Of a stretch of 64,000 nt of DNA, positions 27,259 to 36,037 are shown one piece after another. Each line of letters opens with the position of its first letter. The first letter of the stretch is position 1. Under the pieces are notes generated by a model that saw only the letters and a program-made list of their open reading frames with translations, ran no database searches and was not told where the DNA came from. This stretch comes from Streptomyces chrestomyceticus JCM 4735 (lineage in GTDB: Bacteria > Actinomycetota > Actinomycetes > Streptomycetales > Streptomycetaceae): assembly GCF_003865135.1 (NCBI RefSeq), contig NZ_BHZC01000001.1:744001-808000 (forward strand), in the 5' to 3' direction. Position numbers and translations under genes: made by a program.

Positions 27259-28261
27259 CCGCCCCCTGGACCCCGCCACCGCCGACGCGTCCGACTGGGT
27301 GTGCGCCCACGTCTTCCAGGACACCTGCCACGACGCCCTGCTCACCGGCTGTCTGCGGCCGCTGGTCAAGGAGCTGTCCGCCGACGGGCTGCTGCACCGG
27401 TACTTCTTCCTGCGCTACTGGGAAGGCGGTCCGCACGTACGGATGCGCTTCCTGCCCACCGGTACGGCGGCCTCCCGCGAGGTACGGCAGCGGGTGGCCA
27501 CGGCGGTCGGCGCGTTCCTGCGGGACCACCCGGCCCCCGACACGGTGGACCGCACGCGGTACGCCGGGCTGGCCGGCGAACTGGCCGCCCTGGAGGACCT
27601 TTCCGAGCACGACCGGGAAGTGCGGCCCAACAACACGGTCGAGTTCCTGCCGTACCTGCGCGAGCACGCGGTGTACGGACACGGCCCGGCCATGGCCGCG
27701 ACCGAGCAGCACTTCCACGAGTCCAGCGAACTGGCCCTGGCGCTGATCGCAGCCGGTACGACCGGCCAGCAGCGGGCGGCGATCGCCCTCGACCTGATGC
27801 TGGCCGTACTGGCCCTCTGCGACAAGCTGCGCGCGCAGTGGGTGGACAGCGGGCAGCCGCTGATCCCCTTCGCCGAGGGCACCGAACCCGCCGCCACCGA
27901 GGAGCACTACCTGGCCCGGCGGGAACACCTGCGGGAACGCGCGCTACGGGTGTGGCAGCTCGCCCCGGACCCCACCGGGGCGACCCCGCAGGCGCACTGG
28001 CTGCGGTCGCTGCGCACGCTGCGGGACCGGCTCAGCGACTGGGAGGACGCCGGCGCATTCACCTCCGACTGGGCCCGCTCGCCGCTGAACCAGGGCGGCC
28101 CGGACCTGGCCGCGTTGCCGCACCCGGCCACCACGCTGATCCTGCTGCGCTGCGCGCACCTGGTGAACAACCGGCTCGGGCTGACCCTGAGCGAGGAGAA
28201 CCACCTGCGCTTCCTGGCCGGCCGGATCGTCACCGACCTGCCGTCGCTTCCGGTGCGCTGA
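27245..28261 (+). CDS. SpaB_C-type thiopeptide protein (glutamate elimination or [4+2] pyridine synthase)
   Basis: The 338-residue protein carries the family signature LLHRYFFLRYWEGGPHVRMRF near residues 49-69, followed by a helical region. The same fold serves two thiopeptide steps: elimination of glutamate from glutamylated Ser/Thr (TbtC type), and the formal [4+2] cycloaddition that forms the pyridine and releases the leader (TbtD type). Sequence alone does not settle which this is. The retained H-x-R-x-R segment leans towards elimination. No second copy is in the window. It overlaps the LanB gene by 14 bases, indicating coupled translation. Confidence 0.85.
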   Translation: MAVADRPLDPATADASDWVCAHVFQDTCHDALLTGCLRPLVKELSADGLLHRYFFLRYWEGGPHVRMRFLPTGTAASREVRQRVATAVGAFLRDHPAPDTVDRTRYAGLAGELAALEDLSEHDREVRPNNTVEFLPYLREHAVYGHGPAMAATEQHFHESSELALALIAAGTTGQQRAAIALDLMLAVLALCDKLRAQWVDSGQPLIPFAEGTEPAATEEHYLARREHLRERALRVWQLAPDPTGATPQAHWLRSLRTLRDRLSDWEDAGAFTSDWARSPLNQGGPDLAALPHPATTLILLRCAHLVNNRLGLTLSEENHLRFLAGRIVTDLPSLPVR

Positions 28262-28284
28262 CGCACCGTCCCGCAGTCCCTCCC

Positions 28285-28310
28285 GGCCCGCCGCCCCCGT
28301 ACGGCGGGCC
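28285..28310. terminator. Hairpin between convergent genes
   Basis: The 9-bp perfect stem GGCCCGCCG/CGGCGGGCC has an 8-base loop. It lies 24 bases after the thiopeptide operon's last stop and 26 bases before the end of the convergent LAL gene, so it can serve both strands. Confidence 0.65.
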
Positions 28311-28335
28311 CGCCCGTCACGTCGACGGGGCTCCG

Positions 28336-31245
28336 TCACCTCGACGGACTGGGCCGCAGCTCCGCGGACCGGGGACCGTCGTGCCACCGGGACGACCGGA
28401 CCAGGGTGTCGGCGCACGGCTGCCCGGGCGGCAGCGTCCGGGAGCAGGAGCACGGTGCGGGCCCGGTGGGGCGGGTGCGGCCGTCGGCCGGCTGGGCCGC
28501 CGGGCGTGCCTGGTCCTCCGGCGGCTCGGCGGACGGCTCCGCCGGGATCGCCGCGGCCAGTCCCTGCCGCCCCGTTATGCCCAGCTTGCGGTACACACCG
28601 GACAGGTGGAACTCCACCGTACGCATGGTCAGGAACAGCATCTGGGAGATCTGCCGGTTGGTGTGCCCGCTCCGGGCCAGCCCGGCGATCTTCAACTCCT
28701 GCGGGGTCAGCAGCGGATGGGTACGGACCGGCTTGTCGTGGGCCGGTACGGGCTCCGGCGCGGCACGCAGCCGCCGGGCCAGTGGCGTGGCACCGCACTC
28801 ACCGGCCAGGGCCAACGCCGCCGCGCACTCGCGGTCGGCCTCGGCCGTCCGCCCGGCGGCGCGCAGCGCGGCGCCCAGGTCGGCCCTGGCCACGGCGAGT
28901 TCCAGGCGGGCGGGTGACGCTTCGAGGTGGCGCACCGCCTCGGTCAGCAGCATCAGCCTGCGCTCCCCCGACCGGGTCATCGCCAGGGCGTGCCGGGCGA
29001 CGCCGATCGTGCGGGGTGTCCCCCAGCGGCGGGCGGCCTCCAGTTCCTCGCGCGCCAGGGTCTCGGCCCGGTCGGTGGCGCCGTCGGCGGCCAGGGCGAG
29101 CGCCGCGCGGGAGCGCCACGGCAGCACCGCCGGGCTGACGGCGCCCCGGCGCACCAACTGCCGCCCGGCGGCCAGGAGATCCCCGGCCGCGCGGCCCGGC
29201 TCGCCGCGCAGCCGCCACAGGGCCGCCCGGGCGGCGAGCAGGTACGGGCCCTCGTAGCGTCCGTGCAGGTCGTCGTCCGGGCCGTGGCCGGCGACGCCGT
29301 GCGCGGCCAGCAGTGCGGCGGCCTCGTCCTGGTCGCCGAGCTGCGCCAGCGCCTCCACCAGACCGGCCACCGCGAAGCCGGCCACGATCGGGAGCGCGGC
29401 GCTGCCGGGCCCGATCTCCTCGACCACCGGCCGCAGGATCGCCACCGCGCCGGGCAGGTCCCCGGCGACGCGGCAGATCCGGGCCCGGAAGATGTCCGCC
29501 GCCAGCCCGGCCCGCCGGCCCGACATGGCGCGGCTGAGCCTGCCGGTGCGCCAGCAGTGGGCCCGCGCCTCGACGAGTTCGTCGGCGCGGATCAGGGTCG
29601 CGCAGCTCTGCCAGAGGCGTCCGAGGTCGCCGCCTTCCGCGCCGGACAGCGCCTCGCGCGCCGGGGCGAGGGCCGCTTCCCGGTCCGTTCCCCGGTCGGC
29701 GGCGATCGCGGCGCGCAGGTTGGCCAGTTCCCGGCTCCGTCCGCCGCCGGCCCGCTCCGGTGCGTCCGCGTCCCCGTCCGGGCCCGCGTCCGCCAGGCGG
29801 CGGGCCTCGGCCGACGGGCCGGCCGCGTCGAGCAGGGAGACGCTCGCCTTCCGGAGAGTGAGCCTGCGCACCGCCGCCGGGTGGCCGGCGCCGATCCGTT
29901 CGGCCGTCTCGTCCAGTACGGAGGCGGCGTCCGCCGGTCTGGCCCGGTCGATGAGCATGCCGGCCACGTCCAGGGCCAGTTCGGCACAGACCTCGGGGTC
30001 CTCGGACTCGCGCAGCAGGGTGTCCAGTTCGCTCAGCGCGAGGTCCGGGTCGACGAAGGTCTCGGCCTCGGCCAGTTCGCGCCGGACGGCCGAGCGGACG
30101 TCCGCGGGCAGCCGGTCCCGCAGCACGCACCGCAGATAGCGACTCGCCTCCTCGGCCCGTCCCTCGTGCAGGAGTTTGCGTGCCGCGGCACGCAGCGGCT
30201 CGACCGCCCAGTCCAGCCCGGTCGGGCCCGCCGCGGCGAGCTGCTGGGCGATCCGTTCCGCGCCCCACTGCTCGTCCCGCAGGAACCGGGCCACCTTCAG
30301 GTGCGCGGCGATCCGGGAGCCGACGGGCATCCCGGCGAGCACCGCGGTGCCCAGCAGCGGGTGCCGGAACGCCGGCGGCACCCGGTTGGCGAGCACCTGC
30401 CGTGCCACGAGGGTGTCGATCGCGTGCAGGGCGTCGGGGACCGGCAGCTCGGCCAGCGCGGCGGCGTGGGCGACCTCCGCGCTGTCGCCCAGAACCGCGA
30501 CAGCCCTGGCCATGGCCAGGGCTGGTCGGGGCAGGTCGTCGAGCCACCGCCGGGTACATCGCAGCGCTTCGGGGCCGGCCGCGCCGCGCAGTTCCCGCGC
30601 GGTGACGGCCGGGCCGGGGCGGCCCGCGAGGTGGGCGAGCAGCAGGCCGGGGTTGCCGCCGGTCAGTTCGTGGCACACGGCGGCCGCCGCGGCGTCGAGG
30701 GTGAGGCCGCAGTGCCGCGCGGCGAACTCGGCGATCCCGGCCTCGGGCAGGCCGGTCAGCTCCAGGTGCTCGGCGCGGGCGAGGAGTTCGGCCGCACCGG
30801 CCGTCCGGCCGCTGCCGGGGTCCTCGCCGGCCGCCGCGACGATCAGCAGCGGTACGGGCCGGTCGAGCGAGGCCAGGGCCACCAGCCAGGTCGCGGACGA
30901 CGCGTCCACGTCCATGAGGTCGTCCACGCACAGCGCGAGGGGCGTGCGTGCCATGACGTCCCGGCCGCGGGCGACGTAACCGTCCAGGGTGTCCGTCCCG
31001 TCGTCCGGGCGGCCGAGGGCCTGACGGGCCGCGGCGAACAGGGAGTCCCTTACGGCCGGTCCCCCGGCGGCGGTCCCCACCCGGAAGCCCGCGTCCGCCG
31101 CGCGGTCCGCCACCGCTTCCAGCAGGGCGCTCTTGCCGACGCCCCGCTCCCCCCGCACCGCGACGATCACCGGTACGCCGCCGCCGGCCCGCCCGATCAG
31201 CCCGTCCAGCCGGGCCAGCTCCGCTTCACGACCGGTTAACGGCAT
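28336..31245 (-). CDS. LAL-type (large ATP-binding LuxR) transcriptional regulator with TTA codon
   Basis: The 969-residue regulator has an N-terminal ATPase with Walker A GERGVGKSA at 32-40 and Walker B near ALCVDDLMDVD. A long helical TPR-like middle follows, then a C-terminal LuxR helix-turn-helix (TPQELKIAGLARSGHTNRQI, then MRTVEFHLSGVYRKLGI, about 870-930). Such proteins are pathway-specific activators in Streptomyces clusters. The third codon is TTA (31237-31239), so translation should need the bldA tRNA and be tied to development. It converges on the thiopeptide operon and is its most likely regulator. ATG at 31245 follows GGGAGGG. Confidence 0.92.
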   Translation of the reverse strand: MPLTGREAELARLDGLIGRAGGGVPVIVAVRGERGVGKSALLEAVADRAADAGFRVGTAAGGPAVRDSLFAAARQALGRPDDGTDTLDGYVARGRDVMARTPLALCVDDLMDVDASSATWLVALASLDRPVPLLIVAAAGEDPGSGRTAGAAELLARAEHLELTGLPEAGIAEFAARHCGLTLDAAAAAVCHELTGGNPGLLLAHLAGRPGPAVTARELRGAAGPEALRCTRRWLDDLPRPALAMARAVAVLGDSAEVAHAAALAELPVPDALHAIDTLVARQVLANRVPPAFRHPLLGTAVLAGMPVGSRIAAHLKVARFLRDEQWGAERIAQQLAAAGPTGLDWAVEPLRAAARKLLHEGRAEEASRYLRCVLRDRLPADVRSAVRRELAEAETFVDPDLALSELDTLLRESEDPEVCAELALDVAGMLIDRARPADAASVLDETAERIGAGHPAAVRRLTLRKASVSLLDAAGPSAEARRLADAGPDGDADAPERAGGGRSRELANLRAAIAADRGTDREAALAPAREALSGAEGGDLGRLWQSCATLIRADELVEARAHCWRTGRLSRAMSGRRAGLAADIFRARICRVAGDLPGAVAILRPVVEEIGPGSAALPIVAGFAVAGLVEALAQLGDQDEAAALLAAHGVAGHGPDDDLHGRYEGPYLLAARAALWRLRGEPGRAAGDLLAAGRQLVRRGAVSPAVLPWRSRAALALAADGATDRAETLAREELEAARRWGTPRTIGVARHALAMTRSGERRLMLLTEAVRHLEASPARLELAVARADLGAALRAAGRTAEADRECAAALALAGECGATPLARRLRAAPEPVPAHDKPVRTHPLLTPQELKIAGLARSGHTNRQISQMLFLTMRTVEFHLSGVYRKLGITGRQGLAAAIPAEPSAEPPEDQARPAAQPADGRTRPTGPAPCSCSRTLPPGQPCADTLVRSSRWHDGPRSAELRPSPSR

Positions 31246-31546
31246 CGACAGCCCTCCCCATAGACATGAATATGTCGGGACGTCCTTACACCCGACAGGT
31301 TCGTCCATCTTTCATCCTGATACGTGCCTTGCCCGGACTGCGATCGCGGACCGGGCCAAGAACGGCTGGTTCGCTACCACCGGCGGCCGATTCCGCTCGG
31401 CCGGGGGTGCGGTTCCTGGCTGACCGGGTGAGCCCCGGCCACCGGTCCGGCCCCGGCCCCGGAGGCGTCCGGACCGTCGCCGCCGCACCGCGCCCGTACC
31501 GCCGCCCCGGAGATCGCCGGCGCCCGCCCCCGTCTAAGGTGCGGCA
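31246..31546. promoter_or_regulatory. Divergent region with GACAT-GAAT-ATGTC palindrome
   Basis: The 301-base gap lies between the LAL gene (minus) and the SDR gene (plus). A perfect 5+5 inverted repeat with a 4-base spacer is at 31263-31276, only 18 bases upstream of the LAL start codon. It sits in an AT-richer patch and could be an operator for autoregulation. Nothing else is clear. Confidence 0.4.
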
Positions 31547-32326
31547 ATGACTTCGCACACCTATCTCACCGAACTGTTCTCGCTGGACGGAACGGTCGCC
31601 GTGGTGACCGGCGGCAGTTCCGGGATCGGACGTGCCGTCACCGGGGCGCTCGCCCGCGCCGGCGCGAGCGTCGTGGTCGTGGCGCGCAAGGAGGCGGAAC
31701 TCCGGGCCACGGTCGACGAGCTGACGGCCGACGGCTGCCGGGCGGCGTGGGTGAGCGCCGACCTCGGTACGCGGCCGGCCGTGCGCGAGGCCGCCGACCG
31801 GGCGGCCGGCGTGTTCGGCGAGCCCGACATCCTCGTCAACTGCGCCGGGGTCAACCTGCGGCCGCCGATGGGCGAGCTGGACGACGAGGTGTGGGACACC
31901 ACGATGGCGGTGAACTTGGAGGCGCCCTACCTCCTGGGGCAGCGCTTCGGCCCCGGCATGGCCGAGCGTGGCTTCGGCAGGATCATCCACATCACGTCCC
32001 AGCAGGCGCACCGGGCGTTCGTCCAGAGCGGCGCGTACGGCGTGTCCAAGGGGGCGCTGGAGTCGCTGGCCCGCTCCCAGGCCGAGGCGTGGTCACCGTA
32101 CGGCGTCACGTGCAACACGCTCGTGCCGGGCTTCGTGATGACGCCGCTCAACGCCCGGCTGTCGTCCGACCCGGAGAAGGTGGCGGCGCTGGCCGCCCGC
32201 ACCATGACCGGGCGCAACGGCCTCGCCGAGGACTTCGCGGGCGCCGCGGTCTTCCTGGCGAGCCGCGCCTCGGCGTACGTCACCGGGCAGTCGCTCTTCG
32301 TGGACGGCGGCATGTCGGTGCACTGA
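31547..32326 (+). CDS. SDR family NAD(P)-dependent oxidoreductase
   Basis: The classical short-chain dehydrogenase has 259 residues. Motifs are TGGSSGIG at 21-28, NCAG at 98-101, catalytic Ser151, and YGVSK with Tyr164 and Lys168. The C-terminal TGQSLFVDGGMSVH is typical. It resembles gluconate 5-dehydrogenase/3-oxoacyl reductase-type enzymes, but the substrate is not evident. The upstream AAGGTG is a modest ribosome-binding site. Confidence 0.88.
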   Translation: MTSHTYLTELFSLDGTVAVVTGGSSGIGRAVTGALARAGASVVVVARKEAELRATVDELTADGCRAAWVSADLGTRPAVREAADRAAGVFGEPDILVNCAGVNLRPPMGELDDEVWDTTMAVNLEAPYLLGQRFGPGMAERGFGRIIHITSQQAHRAFVQSGAYGVSKGALESLARSQAEAWSPYGVTCNTLVPGFVMTPLNARLSSDPEKVAALAARTMTGRNGLAEDFAGAAVFLASRASAYVTGQSLFVDGGMSVH

Positions 32327-32514
32327 ACGGGCGCCGTACGGGCGGCCCGGCAGCGGCGACCCGTCGCCGGGCCGACCGTACCGGTCGGCCGGATGCCCCC
32401 TGACTACACTGCTCGCAGCGTCGGCACGGCAACACCGGCCGGCCGTCTCCGCGGCACACACCCGGAGTCGCACCGCACCTGGTCCGGACGGAACGAACGG
32501 CGAAGGAGGGGCAC

Positions 32515-32565
32515 ATGAACCGCTGCAGGCCCGAGAGGCCGGGACCGCCCCGGAGGACGCCATGA
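32515..32565 (+). CDS. Possible 16-residue leader ORF overlapping the DUF779 gene
   Basis: ATG at 32515 has a much stronger ribosome-binding site (GAAGGAGGGG) than the gene it precedes. It reads MNRCRPERPGPPRRTP and stops at TGA 32563-32565, which overlaps the DUF779 start (ATGA). This arrangement suggests a translated leader that couples or regulates the downstream gene. The Cys at position 4 recalls Cys-containing leader peptides of actinobacteria. It could also be a chance ORF. Confidence 0.4.
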   Translation: MNRCRPERPGPPRRTP

Positions 32566-32993
32566 GCACCGGGGCCGAACACGGCACCCAGGACCTCACC
32601 GAGCGCCGCGCCGGACACGGCACCGAGCGCATCGCCCTGACCCCGGCGGCCGGCGACCTGCTCCGGCGGCTCCGGGAGGCGCACGGGCCGCTGATGTTCC
32701 ACCAGTCCGGCGGGTGCTGCGACGGCAGCTCCCCGATGTGCTACCCGGCGGGCGAATTCCGTACGGGCGCGGCGGACGTGCTGCTGGGGCGGCTGACCGT
32801 GCCCGGGATCGCCGAGAGCGTGGACTTCTGGATGGCGGCGGACCAGTTCGCCCGCTGGCAGCACACCCATCTGACGGTGGACGTCGTACCGGGACGCGGC
32901 GGCGGCTTCTCGCTCGAAGCTCCCGAAGGGGTGCGCTTCCTGATCCGCTCGCGGCTGTTCAGCGAGGAGGAGCGGGCGCGGCTCGACGGCTGA
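32562..32993 (+). CDS. DUF779 family protein
   Basis: The 143-residue protein has the DUF779 pattern: a Cys-rich stretch HQSGGCCDGSSPMCYP at about 47-62, then VDFWMAADQFARWQHTHLTVDVVPGRGGGFSLEAPEG. The family is usually encoded beside aldehyde dehydrogenases, and its biochemical role is unsettled. The Cys cluster could bind metal. Here the neighbour is an SDR, and no aldehyde dehydrogenase is in the window. Translation is probably coupled to the leader ORF that overlaps its start. Confidence 0.85.
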   Translation: MSTGAEHGTQDLTERRAGHGTERIALTPAAGDLLRRLREAHGPLMFHQSGGCCDGSSPMCYPAGEFRTGAADVLLGRLTVPGIAESVDFWMAADQFARWQHTHLTVDVVPGRGGGFSLEAPEGVRFLIRSRLFSEEERARLDG

Positions 32994-33024
32994 GCACCGG
33001 CCGGGCCGCCGGCCACGGAGCTGG

Positions 33025-33060
33025 TGAGGCCCCGCGCACGGGGGATGACGCGGGGCCTCA
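33025..33060. terminator. 12-bp perfect hairpin between convergent genes
   Basis: Arms 33025-33036 (TGAGGCCCCGCG) and 33049-33060 are exact complements around a 12-base loop. It lies 31 bases after the DUF779 stop and faces the end of the convergent gene at 33156. Confidence 0.8.
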
Positions 33061-33155
33061 TCCAGTTGAACGACCGGACCGGGGAGGGGGTTCCCCCGCC
33101 GAAGCGGACTTTACGAAAAGTTTTCGTCACCCCGCGCACCGGCCGCCCGCCGCGC

Positions 33156-34103
33156 TCACGCCTCGTCCTGCACCAGCCGCTCCAGCATGTCTTGGAATTC
33201 GAGGTCCACGACCACCCGCAGCCCGTCCCCGTCCGGCTCGCTCAGCCGTGTCATCGCACCGCGCCGCCACCAGAACACATTGGGGCTGATCGCCCCCGCC
33301 GCGTCCTCGTGGCCCGCCGCGGCGAACTGCGCCATGGCCTGGAGCGCCGGGACGACCTGCGCGTCGTGGATGGGGTGGAAAGCCAGTTGGTGGCGGAAGG
33401 GCATCGCGACCAGCGCGCCGTCCCCGGTCAGCGGTGTCCCCATGATCCGCTCGACCAGGTCGTCCAGGACCAGCACCCGGCTGGCGGTGAAGAACGAGTC
33501 GCCCAGCACCACTTCGAAGGACGAGCCGTCCCCGCGCCGTACCGTCTCGTGCCCCTCCACCGGCAGCGCCCGCAGATTGTTCAGCGCCCTGATGCGCAGC
33601 TCGGCCACCTCGCCGAGGTCGGCCAGCGAGTCCTCGCTGAGCATCTGCACGGCCTCGGGCAGGTCCAGGGCGAGCACCTCGCGCAGCCCGGGGGCCGGCG
33701 CCCGCCCGTACCGGAAGGACTCCGCGGGCGGCAGCGTCTCCTCGGCGACGACCCGGGGGAACAGCCGGGCCCGGATCTCGTCCTCCGTCAGGGTCTCCAT
33801 CGGCTGCGGGCCGTCCATGGTGCGCAGCACCTTGCCCACGTGGTCGCGGATCATCGCGGGCCACACCCGTTCGCCGCGCCGGTCGCGGTGGCACACCGCG
33901 GCGAGGTTGCCCAGGCCGAACCGCCGCCCGCCGGAGTCGGCGACCACCCCCGCGTACACCGTGACCTCCAGGCCGCGCTCGGCGAACGCCTGCCGGACCT
34001 GGGAGCGGAAGACGCCGCCCTCCCGCTCCGAGAAGAACGAGAACTCCCCGTCACGCGGGGCTTCGCGCGGGTCCCGCTTCGGTCCACGGCGGAACAAGCC
34101 CAT
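33156..34103 (-). CDS. DUF1444-like hypothetical protein
   Basis: The 315-residue cytosolic protein has no signal or membrane segment. Features include FSFFSEREGGVFRSQVRQAFAERGLEVTVYAG near the start, DHVGKVLRTMDGPQPMETLTEDEIRARLFPRVV, and a C-terminal HQLAFHPIHDAQVVPALQAM. It resembles DUF1444 proteins, whose function is unknown. ATG at 34103 follows GGGAGGAAG. No operon partner. Confidence 0.7.
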   Translation of the reverse strand: MGLFRRGPKRDPREAPRDGEFSFFSEREGGVFRSQVRQAFAERGLEVTVYAGVVADSGGRRFGLGNLAAVCHRDRRGERVWPAMIRDHVGKVLRTMDGPQPMETLTEDEIRARLFPRVVAEETLPPAESFRYGRAPAPGLREVLALDLPEAVQMLSEDSLADLGEVAELRIRALNNLRALPVEGHETVRRGDGSSFEVVLGDSFFTASRVLVLDDLVERIMGTPLTGDGALVAMPFRHQLAFHPIHDAQVVPALQAMAQFAAAGHEDAAGAISPNVFWWRRGAMTRLSEPDGDGLRVVVDLEFQDMLERLVQDEA

Positions 34104-34581
34104 CTCTTCCTCCCGGCGACGGCCTCGATGCCGCCGATCGTAACGGGTGCGCCGGAGCCCCTCGACCGGTCCCCGCCCCGGCTCCCCCCACCTCACCGCC
34201 GCACGGCCCGCCGGGGTCCCCCATGGTCATCCTGCCCACGGAGCGGTCCGGTCATGGCGCCCGCGAGCAGCGGAAACGGAGGGCCGGGCGCGGACCCGGG
34301 CAGGTGCTGTCCGGGCCACGGGTCCGGGCAGCCACCGCCCGGGCCGCGATACGCTGCGGTGCCGCCCGGCGGCCGACCGGTCCCCGGCAGCACTCGTGCT
34401 TCCGCCGCGTTCCGGACGCGCCGTCCGCAGCCGGCTTCCGCCATCCCCGCCCCGCCCCACCGGCGGGAATGCGACGTCCGGATACCGCCAGCCGTCACCT
34501 GCCCGCGGCGGCACAGTGGGGTGTGACGGACGAGCCGGTGAACGGCTCACGTGCACGGAGAACAGAGAAAGGGGCCGGACG
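34104..34581. other. Divergent intergenic region
   Basis: The 478 bases lie between the DUF1444-like gene (minus) and the alkyltransferase gene (plus). Frames are open through much of it, but none combines a start, a ribosome-binding site and a recognisable product. It presumably holds two promoters. Confidence 0.5.
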
Positions 34582-35112
34582 ATGACGGCCACGACGGTCC
34601 ACACGACACTCGGCAGCCCGCTGGGCGACCTGCTGCTGGTGGGTGAGCCGTCCGCCACCGCGCCGGGCGGCACCGCGCTGGCCTCGCTGTCCGTACCGGA
34701 CCAGAAGGGCGGCGCCGTGGTCGACGGGACCTGGACCCACGCACCGGAGGCGTTCACGGAGATCGCCGCACAGCTCACCGCGTACTTCGAGGGCGCCCGC
34801 ACCCGTTTCGGCATCGCGTACGTGCCCGGCGGCACCCCCTTCCAGCAGCGCGTCTGGCAGGCCCTGGAAGACATTCCGTACGGCGAGACGTGCACCTACG
34901 GCGACATCGCCGCCCGCATCGGCGCCCCGCGCGCCGCGGTACGCGCGGTCGGTACGGCCATCGGCCGGAACCCGCTGCTGATCGTCCGCCCCTGCCACCG
35001 GGTCATCGGCGCCAACGGCACGCTCACCGGTTACGCGGGCGGCCTGGGCCGCAAGGAGCAACTGCTCCGCCTCGAAGGCGCGGCATGCATGGCGGGAACT
35101 CTTCCGGCCTGA
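34582..35112 (+). CDS. ogt: Methylated-DNA--[protein]-cysteine S-methyltransferase
   Basis: The 176-residue suicide DNA-repair enzyme transfers the alkyl group of O6-alkylguanine to its own Cys. The active-site motif is RPCHRV with Cys138. The DNA-binding helix region FQQRVWQALEDIPYGETCTYGDIA precedes it. Length and layout fit Ogt. ATG at 34582 follows GAAAGGGG. Monocistronic, with a hairpin after it. Confidence 0.94.
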   Translation: MTATTVHTTLGSPLGDLLLVGEPSATAPGGTALASLSVPDQKGGAVVDGTWTHAPEAFTEIAAQLTAYFEGARTRFGIAYVPGGTPFQQRVWQALEDIPYGETCTYGDIAARIGAPRAAVRAVGTAIGRNPLLIVRPCHRVIGANGTLTGYAGGLGRKEQLLRLEGAACMAGTLPA

Positions 35113-35535
35113 CCGGCCCCGCCCCCGTACGGGCATGGGGAACGGCGCCAAGTCCCCTGTCCCGGCGCCGTTCCGCCCGCCGCTCCTCCCTTCCCCCCAC
35201 CACCCGCTGACGCGGGCCGGGAGGAGCGGCCGGGCAGTGGCTGGACCCGAGTCGGGCGATCCCCCGCACCACCCAACCCAGGCAGCCTCGGCCGGAGCCC
35301 GCCCACGACGGGACCGGGCCTCCGAAGCCATGCCGAGTATATTGGCTCGGAGCCAGTCAACGCAGCGGCTGCACCATGACCATTTTCGAGCGGCCCCCTC
35401 GGCGGCCCCGACGATCATGATTCGACCGTCTCCGGTACGCCCTCCCGGCGCGGGAACCACGCCTGGCCCCACCCGTATTCGTACACTTGAGCGATATGGC
35501 GGCGACGGGCCGCGACAACGGGAAAAGGGGCGGAC
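35113..35535. other. Intergenic region
   Basis: The 423 bases between the alkyltransferase gene and the first ricin-type gene contain the terminator at 35139-35174. A less GC-rich stretch at 35330-35400 (TATATTGG) could include a promoter. No gene is seen. Confidence 0.5.
35139..35174 (+). terminator. 11-bp hairpin after the alkyltransferase gene
   Basis: GGAACGGCGCC at 35139-35149 is exactly complementary to 35164-35174, with a 14-base loop. It lies 26 bases after the stop codon. Confidence 0.75.
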
Positions 35536-36003
35536 GTGAGTGGTGCCGAGGGTCTTGCGGCGGTCGGCGAGGGGGCGTATGCGCTGCGCAATGTGGGCAG
35601 CGGCCTGCTGCTGGAGGTCGAGGACGGCCGCAAGGGCAGCGGGGCGAACGTGCGGCAGGGCACGGAGGACGGTTCACCGGCCCAGTTGTGGCGGGTCACC
35701 GAGGTCCACCCCGGCAGCGGACTGCGCCATCTGACCAACGTGGGCAGCGGCAAACGCCTGGACGTCACCGGCGCCTCCACCGAGAACGGCGCCAACGTCC
35801 AGCAGTGGAAGGCCAACAACTACGGTGCGCAGGAGTGGCTGCTGGAGCAGGACGTGGCCGAGCCCGGCACGTTCACGCTGACCAACTACGCCAGCGGGCT
35901 GCTGCTGGAGGTCGCCGACGACAGCACGGAGCCGGGGGCCAACGTCCAGCAGTGGGAGGACCGGGACCGCCCGGGCCAGTGGTGGAAGCTGGAGAGCCGC
36001 TGA
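35536..36003 (+). CDS. Ricin-type beta-trefoil lectin domain protein
   Basis: The 155-residue protein is essentially one beta-trefoil. Three homologous subdomains begin YALRNVGSGLLLEV, RHLTNVGSGKRLDV and FTLTNYASGLLLEV. The QxW-type closures are AQLWRV, AQEWLL and GQWWKL. Such domains bind galactose-type sugars, but no catalytic domain is attached. No signal peptide is visible from the GTG start at 35536, so it would be cytosolic, which is unusual for this fold in Streptomyces. Confidence 0.85.
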   Translation: MSGAEGLAAVGEGAYALRNVGSGLLLEVEDGRKGSGANVRQGTEDGSPAQLWRVTEVHPGSGLRHLTNVGSGKRLDVTGASTENGANVQQWKANNYGAQEWLLEQDVAEPGTFTLTNYASGLLLEVADDSTEPGANVQQWEDRDRPGQWWKLESR

Positions 36004-36037
36004 CGCGCGGCGGCCTCCGGCCCGGGCACCGCCCCCT

